A DNA stretch of 64,000 bases from Flavobacterium lacus (lineage in GTDB: Bacteria > Bacteroidota > Bacteroidia > Flavobacteriales > Flavobacteriaceae). The translations under genes and the position numbers were made by a program. Under the pieces are notes generated by a model. It was given only the letters and a program-made list of their open reading frames with translations. It was not told the origin of the DNA and made no database searches. Shown here in pieces: positions 10,959-20,576 of the stretch. The stretch lies in contig NZ_QLSV01000009.1 in assembly GCF_003268815.1 (NCBI RefSeq), positions 62,001 through 126,000 on the forward strand, read 5' to 3'. Numbering within the stretch: position 1 is the stretch's first letter; each line of letters starts with the position of its first letter.

Positions 10959-12146
10959 TTGAAAAATTTTGATTTTTTAGGACTAAAAGAAGTGCAAGAT
11001 TTTATCGAAGCCAATTTAAATGAAACTATTTCAAAATTAGCTTTACAAAAAAATCCTTTTCCCGAGTTAGATTGGAAAGAAATTCTCAATCAAATTGAAG
11101 CGAAATCAAAATCAAAAGATAAACTTCCTACTTGGTTTAATGCAGAAAATATCATTTTTCCAAGTAAAATTTCAGTAGAGCAAACGTCATCCGAAAAAAC
11201 AGCTCTTTATAAATCAAAACTTATTTTCGGTGAAAAAATAATCGATTTAACCGGCGGTTTTGGTGTAGATGCCTTTTACTATTCCAAACAATTTTCAAAA
11301 GTTATTCATTGCGAACACAATTCGGAATTATCTGAAATTGTAAAACATAATTTTGATAAGTTAAAAGTACAAAACATTCAATGCATTTATGGTGAAAGCG
11401 ATGAAATTTTAAAAGCTTACAATGAACAATTCGATTGGATATATATTGATCCATCGCGAAGAAATGATTCCAAAGGAAAGGTTTTTATGTTGCGTGATTG
11501 TGAACCAAATGTTCCAGATTTATTGGATTTCTATTTTAATTATTCTCCCAAAATCCTGATCAAAACTGCTCCTCTACTCGATTTGACGGCGGGATTAAAA
11601 GAATTAAAACATGTTTTTGCCATTCACATCGTAGCGTTAGAAAATGAAGTGAAAGAATTGCTGTGGGAAATTCATCAAGGTTATGAAGAGAAACCAGTCG
11701 TTAAAACGGTCAATATTTCTAAAAATAGCGAAGAAAAATTTGAATTCTATTTAGGTGCATCCTTAAGTGAAGCTAGTTATGGTGAACCGAAAAAATTTCT
11801 ATACGAACCTAACGCTGCCATCATGAAATCCGGCGGTTTTGATGAAGTCGGCAATCAATTTATTTTGAAAAAAATTCATCCGCATTCACATTTATATACG
11901 TCAGATGAAAAAATTGATTTTTGTGGCAGAGTTTTTGAAATTATAGACGTAATTCCCTATCAAAAAAGCGAAATGAAATTGTATTTAGAAAACAAAAAAG
12001 CCAATATTACTGCTCGAAATTTCCCTGAAAGTGTTGACATTATTAGAAAGAAATGGAAAATAAAAGACGGTGGAAATTTATATACTTTTTTTACAACCGA
12101 TATAAAAAACAACAAAATTGTGTTACTTTGCAACAAAATTAAATGA
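10959..12146 (+). CDS. THUMP-like domain class I SAM-dependent methyltransferase
   Basis: About 395 residues. The central Rossmann methyltransferase shows motif I as IDLTGGFGVDAFYYSK and motif IV as WIYIDPSRRND, a form seen in RNA or DNA base methyltransferases. The C-terminal region matches the THUMP-like extension common in Bacteroidota. An RNA target is likely but unproven. I chose the TTG at 10959 (KNFDFLGLKEVQDF follows), because the longer frame from 10893 would overlap the permease gene by 59 bases and adds unrelated residues. No ATG is available near the N-terminus. Confidence 0.82.
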   Translation: MKNFDFLGLKEVQDFIEANLNETISKLALQKNPFPELDWKEILNQIEAKSKSKDKLPTWFNAENIIFPSKISVEQTSSEKTALYKSKLIFGEKIIDLTGGFGVDAFYYSKQFSKVIHCEHNSELSEIVKHNFDKLKVQNIQCIYGESDEILKAYNEQFDWIYIDPSRRNDSKGKVFMLRDCEPNVPDLLDFYFNYSPKILIKTAPLLDLTAGLKELKHVFAIHIVALENEVKELLWEIHQGYEEKPVVKTVNISKNSEEKFEFYLGASLSEASYGEPKKFLYEPNAAIMKSGGFDEVGNQFILKKIHPHSHLYTSDEKIDFCGRVFEIIDVIPYQKSEMKLYLENKKANITARNFPESVDIIRKKWKIKDGGNLYTFFTTDIKNNKIVLLCNKIK

Positions 12147-12150
12147 CCCC

Positions 12151-12717
12151 ATGAGATTCTTACTATTTTGCTTCTTATTTTTATATTTTATCCCTTCAAT
12201 TGCCCAAAAAAAATGTGAATACGACGTTGAAGTAAACGACAGTATCGGTTCATTAAAAACCACCAAAGAATTTTTGATATACGAAAAAAAGTTTGGTAAC
12301 AATGAAAGTTATGTCTTTCTTTCCCTTTCAAATGATAACGGAACTCCGGTGTTGAATTTTCAATTAGTACATAAAAATAGTGACTTTGTTAAAGCCTATT
12401 GTATTGACGCAAAAACAAAATTATACCTTCAATTAGAAAATGGAAAAATTGTTACAATGCTTCATCCTAACGTTGAAAACTGTGGTAGTTTCATGCGAAA
12501 TGATGAAAGAAACGTCAGAATATTAACTGCTAATTTTTTGTTTTTAAAGAATCATTATGAAGATTTAAAAATAAGTCCAGTTGTTTCCATGCGAGTAAAA
12601 TACACTACTGAAACAGTAGATTATATCATCCGAAAGGAACTGCAATCAGAATTATTGAATCAATTCAGTCGTCCGCAAAATTATTTTATAGACTATTTGC
12701 ACTGTGTGGAGAATTAG
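12151..12717 (+). CDS. Secreted protein of unknown function
   Basis: A 188-residue protein with a signal peptide (FLLFCFLFLYFIPSIAQ). The mature part has four cysteines, including ones near both ends (KKCEYDVEVN and DYLHCVEN), and alternating polar beta-like sequence. I do not recognise a family. The ATG at 12151 was chosen because it places the signal peptide correctly; an in-frame TTG-type start at 12118 would bury it. It lies 4 nt after the methyltransferase stop. It overlaps the convergent dipeptidase gene by 4 bases at its 3' end. Confidence 0.75.
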   Translation: MRFLLFCFLFLYFIPSIAQKKCEYDVEVNDSIGSLKTTKEFLIYEKKFGNNESYVFLSLSNDNGTPVLNFQLVHKNSDFVKAYCIDAKTKLYLQLENGKIVTMLHPNVENCGSFMRNDERNVRILTANFLFLKNHYEDLKISPVVSMRVKYTTETVDYIIRKELQSELLNQFSRPQNYFIDYLHCVEN

Positions 12718-13349
12718 TTACAATCCCATTTAAAATTGGATAGTTTATCGCTTTCATCAGTTTGAAGATTATAATGCCACCATTCCGATTGAAAAACTTT
12801 AAAGGAACAACTTTCCATAATTTCTCTTAAAATTTTTCGGTTTTGTAAAACTTCGTTTGAAAAGTCTTGATAGGTGTGTGCCGCTTCTTTTCCAAAATGA
12901 TCAAAATCAGTACCCATAACTAATTCAACACCATTTTTATCAACCAGTGTTAAATCGACAGCTCCGCCTCTATTGTGGATAGAACCTTTTTTAGGATCGG
13001 CCACATAAATAGGATTTGAAACAATTGCCCACATTTTTTTTTGCACATCCAACGGTCGGTAACAATCGTATAACTTGATAGTGTAACCAAGAAGATTAAA
13101 TTTTTGATTGGCTTCGATTAATTTTTTTACGGTTTTGAATCTTAAAAAACATTCGGCACAATCATAGACTTTGGCATTAAGGAAATTATTTTCGGTAGCA
13201 TACCGCATATCATAAACAAAATCATTAGAATAATCTTTTAGATTAACAAAAACGGTATCATTTACTGATTGTCTCATTGGAACCTCTTTTAACTCTTGAC
13301 CATAAGAAGAGGTTATAACGAATAAAAAGAGTATCAAAATTCTAGACAT
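12714..13349 (-). CDS. D-alanyl-D-alanine dipeptidase, VanX/DdpX-like (M15D)
   Basis: A zinc peptidase that splits D-Ala-D-Ala. The signal peptide ends near SSYGQ, so it acts outside the cytoplasm and is likely a peptidoglycan-recycling enzyme rather than a vancomycin resistance factor. Zinc-binding motifs are SIHNRGGAVDLTL (His and Asp) and SEWWHYNL (catalytic Glu and His). A VYDCAECFLR stretch carries paired cysteines. No vanH or vanA gene is nearby. The ATG at 13349 was used rather than the adjacent GTG at 13352. Confidence 0.9.
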   Translation of the reverse strand: MSRILILFLFVITSSYGQELKEVPMRQSVNDTVFVNLKDYSNDFVYDMRYATENNFLNAKVYDCAECFLRFKTVKKLIEANQKFNLLGYTIKLYDCYRPLDVQKKMWAIVSNPIYVADPKKGSIHNRGGAVDLTLVDKNGVELVMGTDFDHFGKEAAHTYQDFSNEVLQNRKILREIMESCSFKVFQSEWWHYNLQTDESDKLSNFKWDCN

Positions 13350-13379
13350 CACCTAATTTTTGAATAAATATACTGAAAT

Positions 13380-13871
13380 TTATTCTAAAAACTCAGACCA
13401 ATAAAGATGAATGAGTGCTTTGTGTTGTTCATAAAACAACTGAGCTTTTTCTCGGGAACGAAATGCTAAAAATTGAGGAAGGACTGCGATACCATAATAA
13501 GGTATAAATTCACCCGCTTTGATCTGCGGAAAAATGGCATAATTATCCAATTGATTACTCCAACCGCTAAAGTAGGATTTTAGTAATTGTGACAGTTGAG
13601 CTTTTGCCAATACCGATTTTGCTTGATTTTCAGTGGTAAAAACATTTTTGTTTTCTTCATTCACCGGTCGATTTTCGTAAGTTTCAATTTTCGAGAAACT
13701 ATCAATATAAAAGCCATTTACCTCGTTTAAGTCCATCCAGCTCGCAATGAGTTTTGGATTTTCTTCGAGGTATTTTTTTAAAGCTCCAATTTCGTCCAGG
13801 TTTTTCTTCTGTTGAAGTTCGAGAGCATTTAAACGGTTAATTATGTTCAATTTTTCTTCTGGGGTCATCAT
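13380..13871 (-). CDS. Protein of unknown function
   Basis: A 163-residue cytosolic protein without signal peptide or membrane segment. The first 45 residues (TPEEKLNIINRLNALELQQ onward) look like a helical coiled coil. The rest is mixed and rich in aromatic residues (FSGWSNQLDNYAIFPQ, LIHLYWSEFLE). I do not recognise the family. It lies 30 nt upstream of the dipeptidase gene on the same strand, so the two may be co-transcribed. The start is one of two adjacent ATG codons. Confidence 0.7.
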   Translation of the reverse strand: MMTPEEKLNIINRLNALELQQKKNLDEIGALKKYLEENPKLIASWMDLNEVNGFYIDSFSKIETYENRPVNEENKNVFTTENQAKSVLAKAQLSQLLKSYFSGWSNQLDNYAIFPQIKAGEFIPYYGIAVLPQFLAFRSREKAQLFYEQHKALIHLYWSEFLE

Positions 13872-14310
13872 TACAACCTTATCAAATCATAAAAATTGTA
13901 TGTAGTAGTTGGGGCTACAAACAAGTACTTCGTAAAAAGTTAGGAAAGGTATGATTTTATTGGTAAAATTAATCAATCTTGCTTGTGAAAAGTAAAAAAA
14001 ATCGTTTAAAAGTCAATTTTAGACACTTAATCTATTCAAATTAAAAACAAAATTAAAAGTTTATGAAATAGACTCAAAATAACATTATATTAAATGTTGT
14101 TTAATTTATCAGTAAAAAATTTTAAATAATTATTTACCAATTATACTAACAAAAACCTTCAAAACACGATGTGAAACATACTTAATATGCTGTTTTGTAA
14201 TGTTTTAAAAGTTAAAAACAAGTGTTAAATGCTTCCTAAAAATAGCTGAATAAATTTTATTGTATATTGTTTATGATTAATTTTATAATGTTAAACAAAA
14301 AACAATAACT
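13872..14310. other. AT-rich intergenic region, no gene seen
   Basis: This 439-bp stretch separates two divergent genes. It is very AT-rich and has no open frame with protein-like sequence on either strand. I found no full TTTG-N19-TAnnTTTG promoter. It must still hold the promoters for both neighbours and possibly a long 5' leader for the DUF4397 gene. Confidence 0.6.
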
Positions 14311-17300
14311 ATGAAAAAAATTACTAATCTATTTTGGCTCTGCCTAATCTTCATCAGTAGCATTAGCTTTGCCCAAACAGCGAGAGTCCAAGTGATTCAC
14401 AACTCGCCTGATTTAGCGGCATCTTCTGTAGATGTCTATTTAAATGATGTGCTTCTGCTAAATGACTTTCATTTCAGAACTGCAACACCTTTTATTGATG
14501 CACCTGCCGGTGTCGAATTGAGTATAGATATTGCTCCTTCATCCAGTTCGTCTTCGGCAGAAAGTATTTACAACCTCACTACAACCCTGAGTGAGTTTGA
14601 AACGTATATTATTATAGCCAATGGTATTATCTCACCAACAGGCTATTCCCCTAGTACACCTTTCGGATTACAAGTTTTGGTGGGTGGCCGAGAAGGAACA
14701 GCTGTTCCTGATACCACTGATGTAATTGTATTCCATGGCTCCACAGATGCTCCAACAGTAGATGTAGTAGAATTAGCTGTGCCTGCAGGAACCATCGTTA
14801 ATGATATTTCTTATGGCAGTTTTTCTGAATATTTAGAATTACCGACAAATAACTATGTTTTGGCCGTTCGCGATGAAACAGGCACTGCAACAGTAGCTAC
14901 TTACTCCGCTCCTTTAGCTGATTTATTTTTACAAACTGACGCGATTACTGTACTTGCTAGTGGATTTTTAGATCCATCTCAAAACAGTAATGGACCAGAA
15001 TTTGGTTTATGGGTGGCATTGGCTAGTGGCGGAGATTTAATTCCTCTTCCATTATTCCACAATCCTACAGCTAGATTACAAGTTATTCATAATTCACCAG
15101 ACCTAGCAGCCTCTGCTGTAGACGTTTATGTAAACGGTGCTTTATTATTGGATAATTTTGCTTTTAGAACTGCAACGCCTTTTATTGATGTACCGGCAGG
15201 AATTGCGTTAAGTATTGACGTAGCTCCGTCAACCAGTACTTCTTCTGCTGAGAGTTTATACAATCTAACTGCAACGTTGAATGAATTTGAAACGTATATT
15301 ATTGTAGCAAATGGAATCGTTTCGCCTACAGGTTACTCCCCAAATCAACCTTTTGCTCTTGAAGTTTTGGTGGGTGGTAGAGAAGGAACTGCTGTTGAAG
15401 ATACGACCGATGTTATTGTATTCCATGGCTCACCGGATGCTCCTACGGTAGATGTAGTAGAAACTTCTGTACCGGCTGGAACGTTGGTTGACAATTTAGA
15501 TTATGGAAGTTTCTCAAATTATTTGGAACTTCCAACAAATAATTATACCATTGATGTTCGTGATGAAACAGGGACTGTAACTGTCGCTACGTACTCTGCT
15601 CCTTTGGCCGATTTATTTTTACAATTGGATGCAATAACAGTCGTCGCTAGTGGCTTCTTAGATCCTTCTCAAAATAGTAATGGACCAGCGTTTGGCTTAT
15701 GGGTTGCAAAAGCAACCGGTGGAGCGTTAATTCCATTACCATTAGTAGAAACACCAACCGCTCGTTTACAAGCTATTCACAACTCAGCGGATTTAGCAGC
15801 AGCTTTAGTGGATGTGTATGTAAATGATGAATTATTATTAAATGACTTTGCTTTCAGAACGGCAACACCTTTTATTGATGTGCCTGCCGGAGTTGAATTA
15901 AGTATTGACGTAGCTCCATCAACCAGTACTTCTTCTGCTGAGAGTATTTATAACCTAACCGCTACTTTAGCCGAAGGTGAAACTTATATTTTAGTAGCTA
16001 ACGGAATCGTGAGCCCAACAGGTTACTCGGTAGCTCCAAACTTTGCCATCAACGTATTTGCGCAAGGGCGTGAAGTGGCCGCTAATTCAGCTAACACAGA
16101 TGTATTGGTAAATCATGGTTCACCGGATGCTCCAACGGTTGACGTGGTAGAAACGTCTATCCCGGCGGGAACTATCGTTGATAACATTTCATTCCCTGAG
16201 TTTCAAGGTTACTTGGATTTACCAAATCTTGATTTCACATTAGACGTTCGTGATGAAACAGGAACTGTAACTGTAGCTTCTTACCAAGCTCCACTTCAAA
16301 CGTTAGGTTTAGAAGGTGCTGCCATCACTGTATTAGCAAGTGGATTCCTTGATCCTTCAGCAAACAGCAATGGTCCAGCATTTGGATTATGGGTAGCATT
16401 AGCTGAAGGTGGAGCGTTAATTCCATTACCATTAGTAGAAACACCAACCGCTCGTTTACAAGCTATTCACAACTCACCGGATTTAGCAGCAGCTTTAGTG
16501 GATGTGTATGTAAATGATGAATTATTATTAAATGACTTTGCTTTCAGAACGGCAACACCTTTTATCGATGTGCCTGCCGGAGTTGAATTAAGTATTGACG
16601 TAGCACCGTCAACCAGTACTTCTTCTGCTGAAAGTATTTATAACCTAACCGCTACTTTAGCCGAAGGTGAAACTTATATTTTAGTAGCCAACGGAATCGT
16701 GAGCCCAACAGGTTACTCGGTGGGTCCAAACTTTGCCATCAACGTATTTGCGCAAGGGCGTGAAGTGGCCGCTAATTCAGCTAACACAGATGTATTGGTA
16801 AATCATGGTTCACCGGATGCTCCAACGGTTGATGTGGTAGAAACGTCTATACCGGCGGGAACTATCGTAAATAACATTTCATTCCCTGAGTTTCAAGGTT
16901 ACTTGGATTTACCAAATCTTGATTTTACGTTAGATGTTCGTGATGAAACAGGAACAGTAACCGTTGCTTCTTACCAAGCTCCACTTCAAACCTTAGGTTT
17001 AGAAGGTGCTGCCATCACTGTATTAGCAAGTGGATTCCTTGATCCTTCAGCAAACAGCAATGGCCCTGCATTTGGATTATGGGTGGCATTGGCTAGTGGT
17101 GGTGATTTAATTCCACTTCCGGAAATTCCATTAAATGTTGATAGTTTTAACCTTAATTCAATATCATTATTTCCAAATCCAGCTAAAGAAACAATCAATC
17201 TTTCTATCCCATTTGATTATGAAAACTTTAGTGCAACAATATACGATTTGAGTGGAAGACTTGTGAAAACAGTCACTACTCCAACTGATATTGATATAAG

Positions 17301-17379
17301 CGAATTAAATAGCGGTCTGTATATTTTAAATACAACCCTTAACGATCTTAGTTTTAATCAAAAGTTTGTTAAAAACTAA
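14311..17379 (+). CDS. Secreted DUF4397 repeat protein with T9SS type A sorting domain
   Basis: A 1022-residue secreted or surface protein. A signal peptide ends at ISFAQ (about residue 22). Four consecutive 230-residue units follow (residues 23-252, 253-482, 483-712, 713-942). Each begins TAR(V/L)Q(V/A)IHNS. Each unit has two similar halves, marked by IHNSPDLAA..VDVYVN and by V..HGSPDAPTVDVVE, so the DUF4397 fold occurs about eight times. The last 70 or so residues (SLFPNPAKETINLSI ... LSGRLVKTV ... SGLYILNT) are a type A sorting domain for export by the type IX system. Ligand and function are unknown; adhesion is a guess. A terminator follows. Confidence 0.92.
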   Translation: MKKITNLFWLCLIFISSISFAQTARVQVIHNSPDLAASSVDVYLNDVLLLNDFHFRTATPFIDAPAGVELSIDIAPSSSSSSAESIYNLTTTLSEFETYIIIANGIISPTGYSPSTPFGLQVLVGGREGTAVPDTTDVIVFHGSTDAPTVDVVELAVPAGTIVNDISYGSFSEYLELPTNNYVLAVRDETGTATVATYSAPLADLFLQTDAITVLASGFLDPSQNSNGPEFGLWVALASGGDLIPLPLFHNPTARLQVIHNSPDLAASAVDVYVNGALLLDNFAFRTATPFIDVPAGIALSIDVAPSTSTSSAESLYNLTATLNEFETYIIVANGIVSPTGYSPNQPFALEVLVGGREGTAVEDTTDVIVFHGSPDAPTVDVVETSVPAGTLVDNLDYGSFSNYLELPTNNYTIDVRDETGTVTVATYSAPLADLFLQLDAITVVASGFLDPSQNSNGPAFGLWVAKATGGALIPLPLVETPTARLQAIHNSADLAAALVDVYVNDELLLNDFAFRTATPFIDVPAGVELSIDVAPSTSTSSAESIYNLTATLAEGETYILVANGIVSPTGYSVAPNFAINVFAQGREVAANSANTDVLVNHGSPDAPTVDVVETSIPAGTIVDNISFPEFQGYLDLPNLDFTLDVRDETGTVTVASYQAPLQTLGLEGAAITVLASGFLDPSANSNGPAFGLWVALAEGGALIPLPLVETPTARLQAIHNSPDLAAALVDVYVNDELLLNDFAFRTATPFIDVPAGVELSIDVAPSTSTSSAESIYNLTATLAEGETYILVANGIVSPTGYSVGPNFAINVFAQGREVAANSANTDVLVNHGSPDAPTVDVVETSIPAGTIVNNISFPEFQGYLDLPNLDFTLDVRDETGTVTVASYQAPLQTLGLEGAAITVLASGFLDPSANSNGPAFGLWVALASGGDLIPLPEIPLNVDSFNLNSISLFPNPAKETINLSIPFDYENFSATIYDLSGRLVKTVTTPTDIDISELNSGLYILNTTLNDLSFNQKFVKN
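14377..17136 (+). repeat. Four tandem 690-bp coding repeats
   Basis: Units start at 14377, 15067, 15757 and 16447, each exactly 690 bp (230 codons). Units 3 and 4 are nearly identical in DNA, with three amino acid changes before the last few residues. Units 1 and 2 have diverged more, including in silent positions. Confidence 0.9.
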
Positions 17380-17404
17380 GCATTTTTCAAACCAGTAGTT
17401 ATTG

Positions 17405-17438
17405 AAGGGTCATCAGCAATGATGGCCTTTCAGTTTTT
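17405..17438 (+). terminator. Terminator after the DUF4397 gene
   Basis: AAGGGTCATCA (17405-17415) pairs with TGATGGCCTTT (17420-17430) across a GCAA loop, with two G-U wobbles, and a short T-run follows at 17434-17438. Confidence 0.6.
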
Positions 17439-17479
17439 AGATTCTAGCGTACAAATTATGACGGTGGAAAGCTCAAACA

Positions 17480-18982
17480 TTATGGATACAATTCAATCTC
17501 AAAACTCCTCAAAAAAGCAATTGAATTTTCAATATCATAATGTAAAATACGATCCTCTTTTACAAACGAAACTTCTTTGCGATAGGATTTAATAAACTGT
17601 TCTATAAATTCACTCGATTGTAATGGTCTCCTAAACTCAATCGCTTGTGCAGCATTCAGTAATTCAATTGCTAAAATACGTTCCAAATTCTCAATGATTT
17701 TAAAGCATTTTGTTGCTGCATTTGCTCCCATGCTTACATGGTCTTCTTGTCCGTTGCTGGAAACAATGCTATCAATACTGGCCGGAGTGGCCAATTGTTT
17801 GTTCTGACTTACAATACTCGCGGCCGTGTATTGTGGAATCATAAAACCGGAATTTAGACCCGGATTATCAACCAAAAAAGCAGGTAAGCCACGAAGACCG
17901 GAAATCAATTGATAGGTTCTTCGTTCAGAAATACTTCCTAACTCGGCCAACGCAATACCAAGAAAATCTAACGCTAACGCCAACGGTTGTCCGTGAAAAT
18001 TACCCCCGGAAACGATGATATCTTCGCCAACAAAAACATTCGGATTATCAGTTACAGAGTTAATCTCCGTTTTAAAAACGCGACGAGCATAATCCATCGC
18101 ATCTTTTGAAGCTCCATGCACTTGTGGCATGCAACGGAACGAATATGGATCTTGTACGTGTGCTTTCTTTTGATTGATGATTTGACTTCCAACTAGAAAA
18201 TCAGTAATGCGTTGAGCCGTCTCTATTTGTCCTTTGTGCGGACGAACCAAATGAATTAACTCATTAAACGGATCAATTCGACCATCAAAACCTTCTAACG
18301 AAATAGTTCCAATCAAATCTGCCAAATAAGACAGTTTATATGATTTTAATAAAATATGAACACCATACGCACTCATAAACTGGGTTCCATTCAATAAGGC
18401 CAATCCTTCTTTAGATTGCAAAACAATGGGGTTCCAATCAAAATGGGCGAGAACTTCTTTGGAATGGACTTTTTTCCCTTCAAAATATACTTCACCTTCA
18501 CCTAGCAATGGTAAACTTAAATGTGCTAATGGAGCCAAATCGCCCGAAGCACCCAACGAACCTTGCGTGTAAATTATCGGTAAAACATCATTATTATAAA
18601 AATCAATCAAACGCTCAACGGTTTGCAATTGAATACCGGAATTTCCGTAACTCAATGATTGAATTTTAAGCAATAACATCAATTTTACAATCGAGTTTGG
18701 CACTTCATCACCGGTTCCGCAAGCATGCGATTTTACAAGATTTTCTTGAAGTTGTGAAAGATTTTCATTTGAAATTTTCACATTACACAACGACCCAAAT
18801 CCGGTATTGATTCCGTAAATCGGATCGGTTTGTGATTGCATTTTTTTATCTAAATAATCGCGGCACTTTTGAATGTTAACCTTCGCTTCTTCTGATAAAG
18901 CCAACGATTTATTTTCAAGTAAAATTTGATTAATTGTATCTAAAGAAAGTAGGTCAGTGCTGATATAATGATAGTGATCCAT
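17480..18982 (-). CDS. hutH: Histidine ammonia-lyase
   Basis: Converts L-histidine to urocanate and ammonia, the first step of histidine breakdown. At 500 residues it has the family length. The Ala-Ser-Gly triad that forms the MIO cofactor is at residues 145-147 in GSLGASGDLAPLAHL. The YGINTGFG motif (about 56-63) supplies the active-site tyrosine. QEDHVSMG and the DNPNVF loop are also typical. The other hut genes are not in the window, so this copy is isolated or may belong to a related aromatic amino acid lyase subgroup. Two overlapping palindromes lie upstream of its start. Confidence 0.9.
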   Translation of the reverse strand: MDHYHYISTDLLSLDTINQILLENKSLALSEEAKVNIQKCRDYLDKKMQSQTDPIYGINTGFGSLCNVKISNENLSQLQENLVKSHACGTGDEVPNSIVKLMLLLKIQSLSYGNSGIQLQTVERLIDFYNNDVLPIIYTQGSLGASGDLAPLAHLSLPLLGEGEVYFEGKKVHSKEVLAHFDWNPIVLQSKEGLALLNGTQFMSAYGVHILLKSYKLSYLADLIGTISLEGFDGRIDPFNELIHLVRPHKGQIETAQRITDFLVGSQIINQKKAHVQDPYSFRCMPQVHGASKDAMDYARRVFKTEINSVTDNPNVFVGEDIIVSGGNFHGQPLALALDFLGIALAELGSISERRTYQLISGLRGLPAFLVDNPGLNSGFMIPQYTAASIVSQNKQLATPASIDSIVSSNGQEDHVSMGANAATKCFKIIENLERILAIELLNAAQAIEFRRPLQSSEFIEQFIKSYRKEVSFVKEDRILHYDIENSIAFLRSFEIELYP

Positions 18983-19011
18983 TTATTGTTTAGTTGAGCT
19001 TTCAAAATTCC

Positions 19012-19033
19012 GCAAACGTTTGCATAAATGCAA
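19012..19033. promoter_or_regulatory. Overlapping palindromes upstream of hutH
   Basis: GCAAACGTTTGC (19012-19023) is a perfect 12-bp palindrome of the kind bound by LacI-type regulators. It overlaps TTGCAT-AA-ATGCAA (19020-19033), a second inverted repeat. They lie 30-51 nt upstream of hutH and 73-94 nt upstream of the divergent TlpA-like gene. Regulator unknown. Confidence 0.4.
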
Positions 19034-19077
19034 CATAATTGTGGTTTTTTTAATAACAAATTTTAACTAGAATTTCA

Positions 19078-19085
19078 TACTTTTG
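19078..19085 (+). promoter_or_regulatory. -7 promoter element of the TlpA-like gene
   Basis: TACTTTTG matches TAnnTTTG exactly and ends 20 nt before the start codon at 19106. No clear -33 TTTG is seen at the usual spacing. Confidence 0.55.
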
Positions 19086-19105
19086 AGAAACTAAACAAGT
19101 ATACC

Positions 19106-20484
19106 ATGAAAAAAATCATCGCTTTATTATTCGTAATTTGCTTTATTTCTTGTCAAGATAAAGAAGTTATCACCACATTATCTGGAAAAATTGCAGGAAC
19201 AGATTCCAAAGAAATAGAATTAGAGGGTATTAATTTTTCAAAAAAAATTCCACTTCAAGCCAATGGAACTTTTGCAGACACCTTAGAATTGCCCTATGAT
19301 GGCATGTATTATCTGCTTTTAAGCGATGAAAAATCGTATTATGTTTATTTAGAAAATGGCTTCAGTCTGAATTAGAAACAAAGTCAGATGATTTTATCAA
19401 TTCTATGAAGTTTACGGGAGTTGGTCAAGATGAAAACAATTACCTTATTCAGAAAAACAAAGTAATTGAAGCAAAATACGGTGACCAATCCAATTTTGAA
19501 AATGTGCTTAAAATATATACTGATGAGGAAGCTGTTTTTCTGGAAAATATTAAAAATATTAAGAAAAGTATGCTCGAAAAATTGACTGCTTCTGCGATAA
19601 AAAATGAAAAATTTATCAAAAATGAAAAGAAAGAAATTGACATTTTAGCATTAAAATACTATGAGCAATATGCTCCTTATCATGGGTATGCAATTAATAA
19701 TAAAGAGTACAAAACCGGTGAAGGTTTTCCAAAAGCTGGAGATGATTTTGATATGAATGATGAAGAGACATTTAAACATTCTTATTCTTATCGTAACTTA
19801 ATTAGTGGAATTTTTCAACGCATTATTTATGGTACTCCTTCTGATGACAAAACTCCATTTGACAAGGGAATGGATAAGTTAAAGACAATTAAAAGTAAAA
19901 TGATTCGCAGTGAATTAGCCAAGAATTTAGTTTATGAAATGAATCTTGCTGCCACAAACATCGATTCTGTTTATAAAGGATTAATGGAAAATTCAACTGA
20001 TTCGGTTTTTAATAAAGAAACCACGTTGAAATATGAAACGTTAAAAAAGTTAGTGAAAGGTTCGCCCTCTCCTACTTTTGATTATGAGAATGTGAATGGT
20101 GGAAAAACTTCTTTAGAAAGTTTGAAAGGAAAATTTGTATACATTGATGTTTGGGCTACTTGGTGCGGACCGTGTATTGCCGAAATTCCGGCTTTAAAAG
20201 AAGTTGAAAAAGAATACCACGGAAAAAATATTGAATTTGTAAGCATTTCCATTGATGATAAAAAAGATTATGAAAAATGGAAAAAAATGGTGGCTGATAA
20301 AGAATTAAAAGGCATTCAGTTATTTGCGGATAACGACTGGAAATCTGATTTTGTGAAAAAGTATGCCATCGACGGAATTCCGAGATTTATACTAATTGAT
20401 ACCGAAGGTAAAATCGTAAATGCTGATGCTCCAAGACCTTCGGATGCTAAATTAAAAGAATTGTTGAAGGAAGTTGGATTGTAG
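19106..20484 (+). pseudogene. TlpA-type thiol-disulfide oxidoreductase lipoprotein, frameshifted
   Basis: The first part (19106-19375) encodes a lipoprotein signal (FVICFISCQDK, lipobox Cys) and an N-terminal domain of the DUF4369 type, and stops at TAG 19373-19375. The second part (from about 19369) continues in a frame shifted by one base as ELETKSDDFINSMKFTGVG and ends with a thioredoxin domain carrying WATWCGPC near residue 250 of the second frame. Adding one T in the AATTAG at 19371 restores one reading frame of about 459 codons. Either the gene is newly broken or the read lost a base in a T-run. The family reduces or oxidises periplasmic disulfides. Co-translation by frameshifting is possible but not supported by a slippery motif. 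Confidence 0.8.
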
Positions 20485-20507
20485 ATTCAAACATCTTACT
20501 TATTTTT

Positions 20508-20551
20508 AAACCATTAAGAAATTAAGTTAATTTTTTAATGGTTTAATTTTT
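20508..20551 (+). terminator. Hairpin terminator, also copy A of an inverted repeat
   Basis: AAACCATTAA (20508-20517) pairs with TTAATGGTTT (20535-20544) and a T-run follows at 20547-20551. The first 19 bases (20508-20526) recur in reverse complement at 21211-21229 on the other side of the next gene. Confidence 0.65.
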
Positions 20552-20576
20552 GATAATAAATTTATAAAAATATACT

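Noticed and set aside
12714..13349. A vancomycin-resistance role for the VanX-like dipeptidase
   Set aside because: No vanH, vanA or vanRS-type genes are nearby and the protein is exported; a cell-wall recycling role is more likely.
19405..20484. The second half of the TlpA-like gene as an independent gene starting at ATG 19405
   Set aside because: It would lack a signal and start in mid-domain; the codons upstream in the same frame continue the protein, so it is the shifted remainder of one gene.
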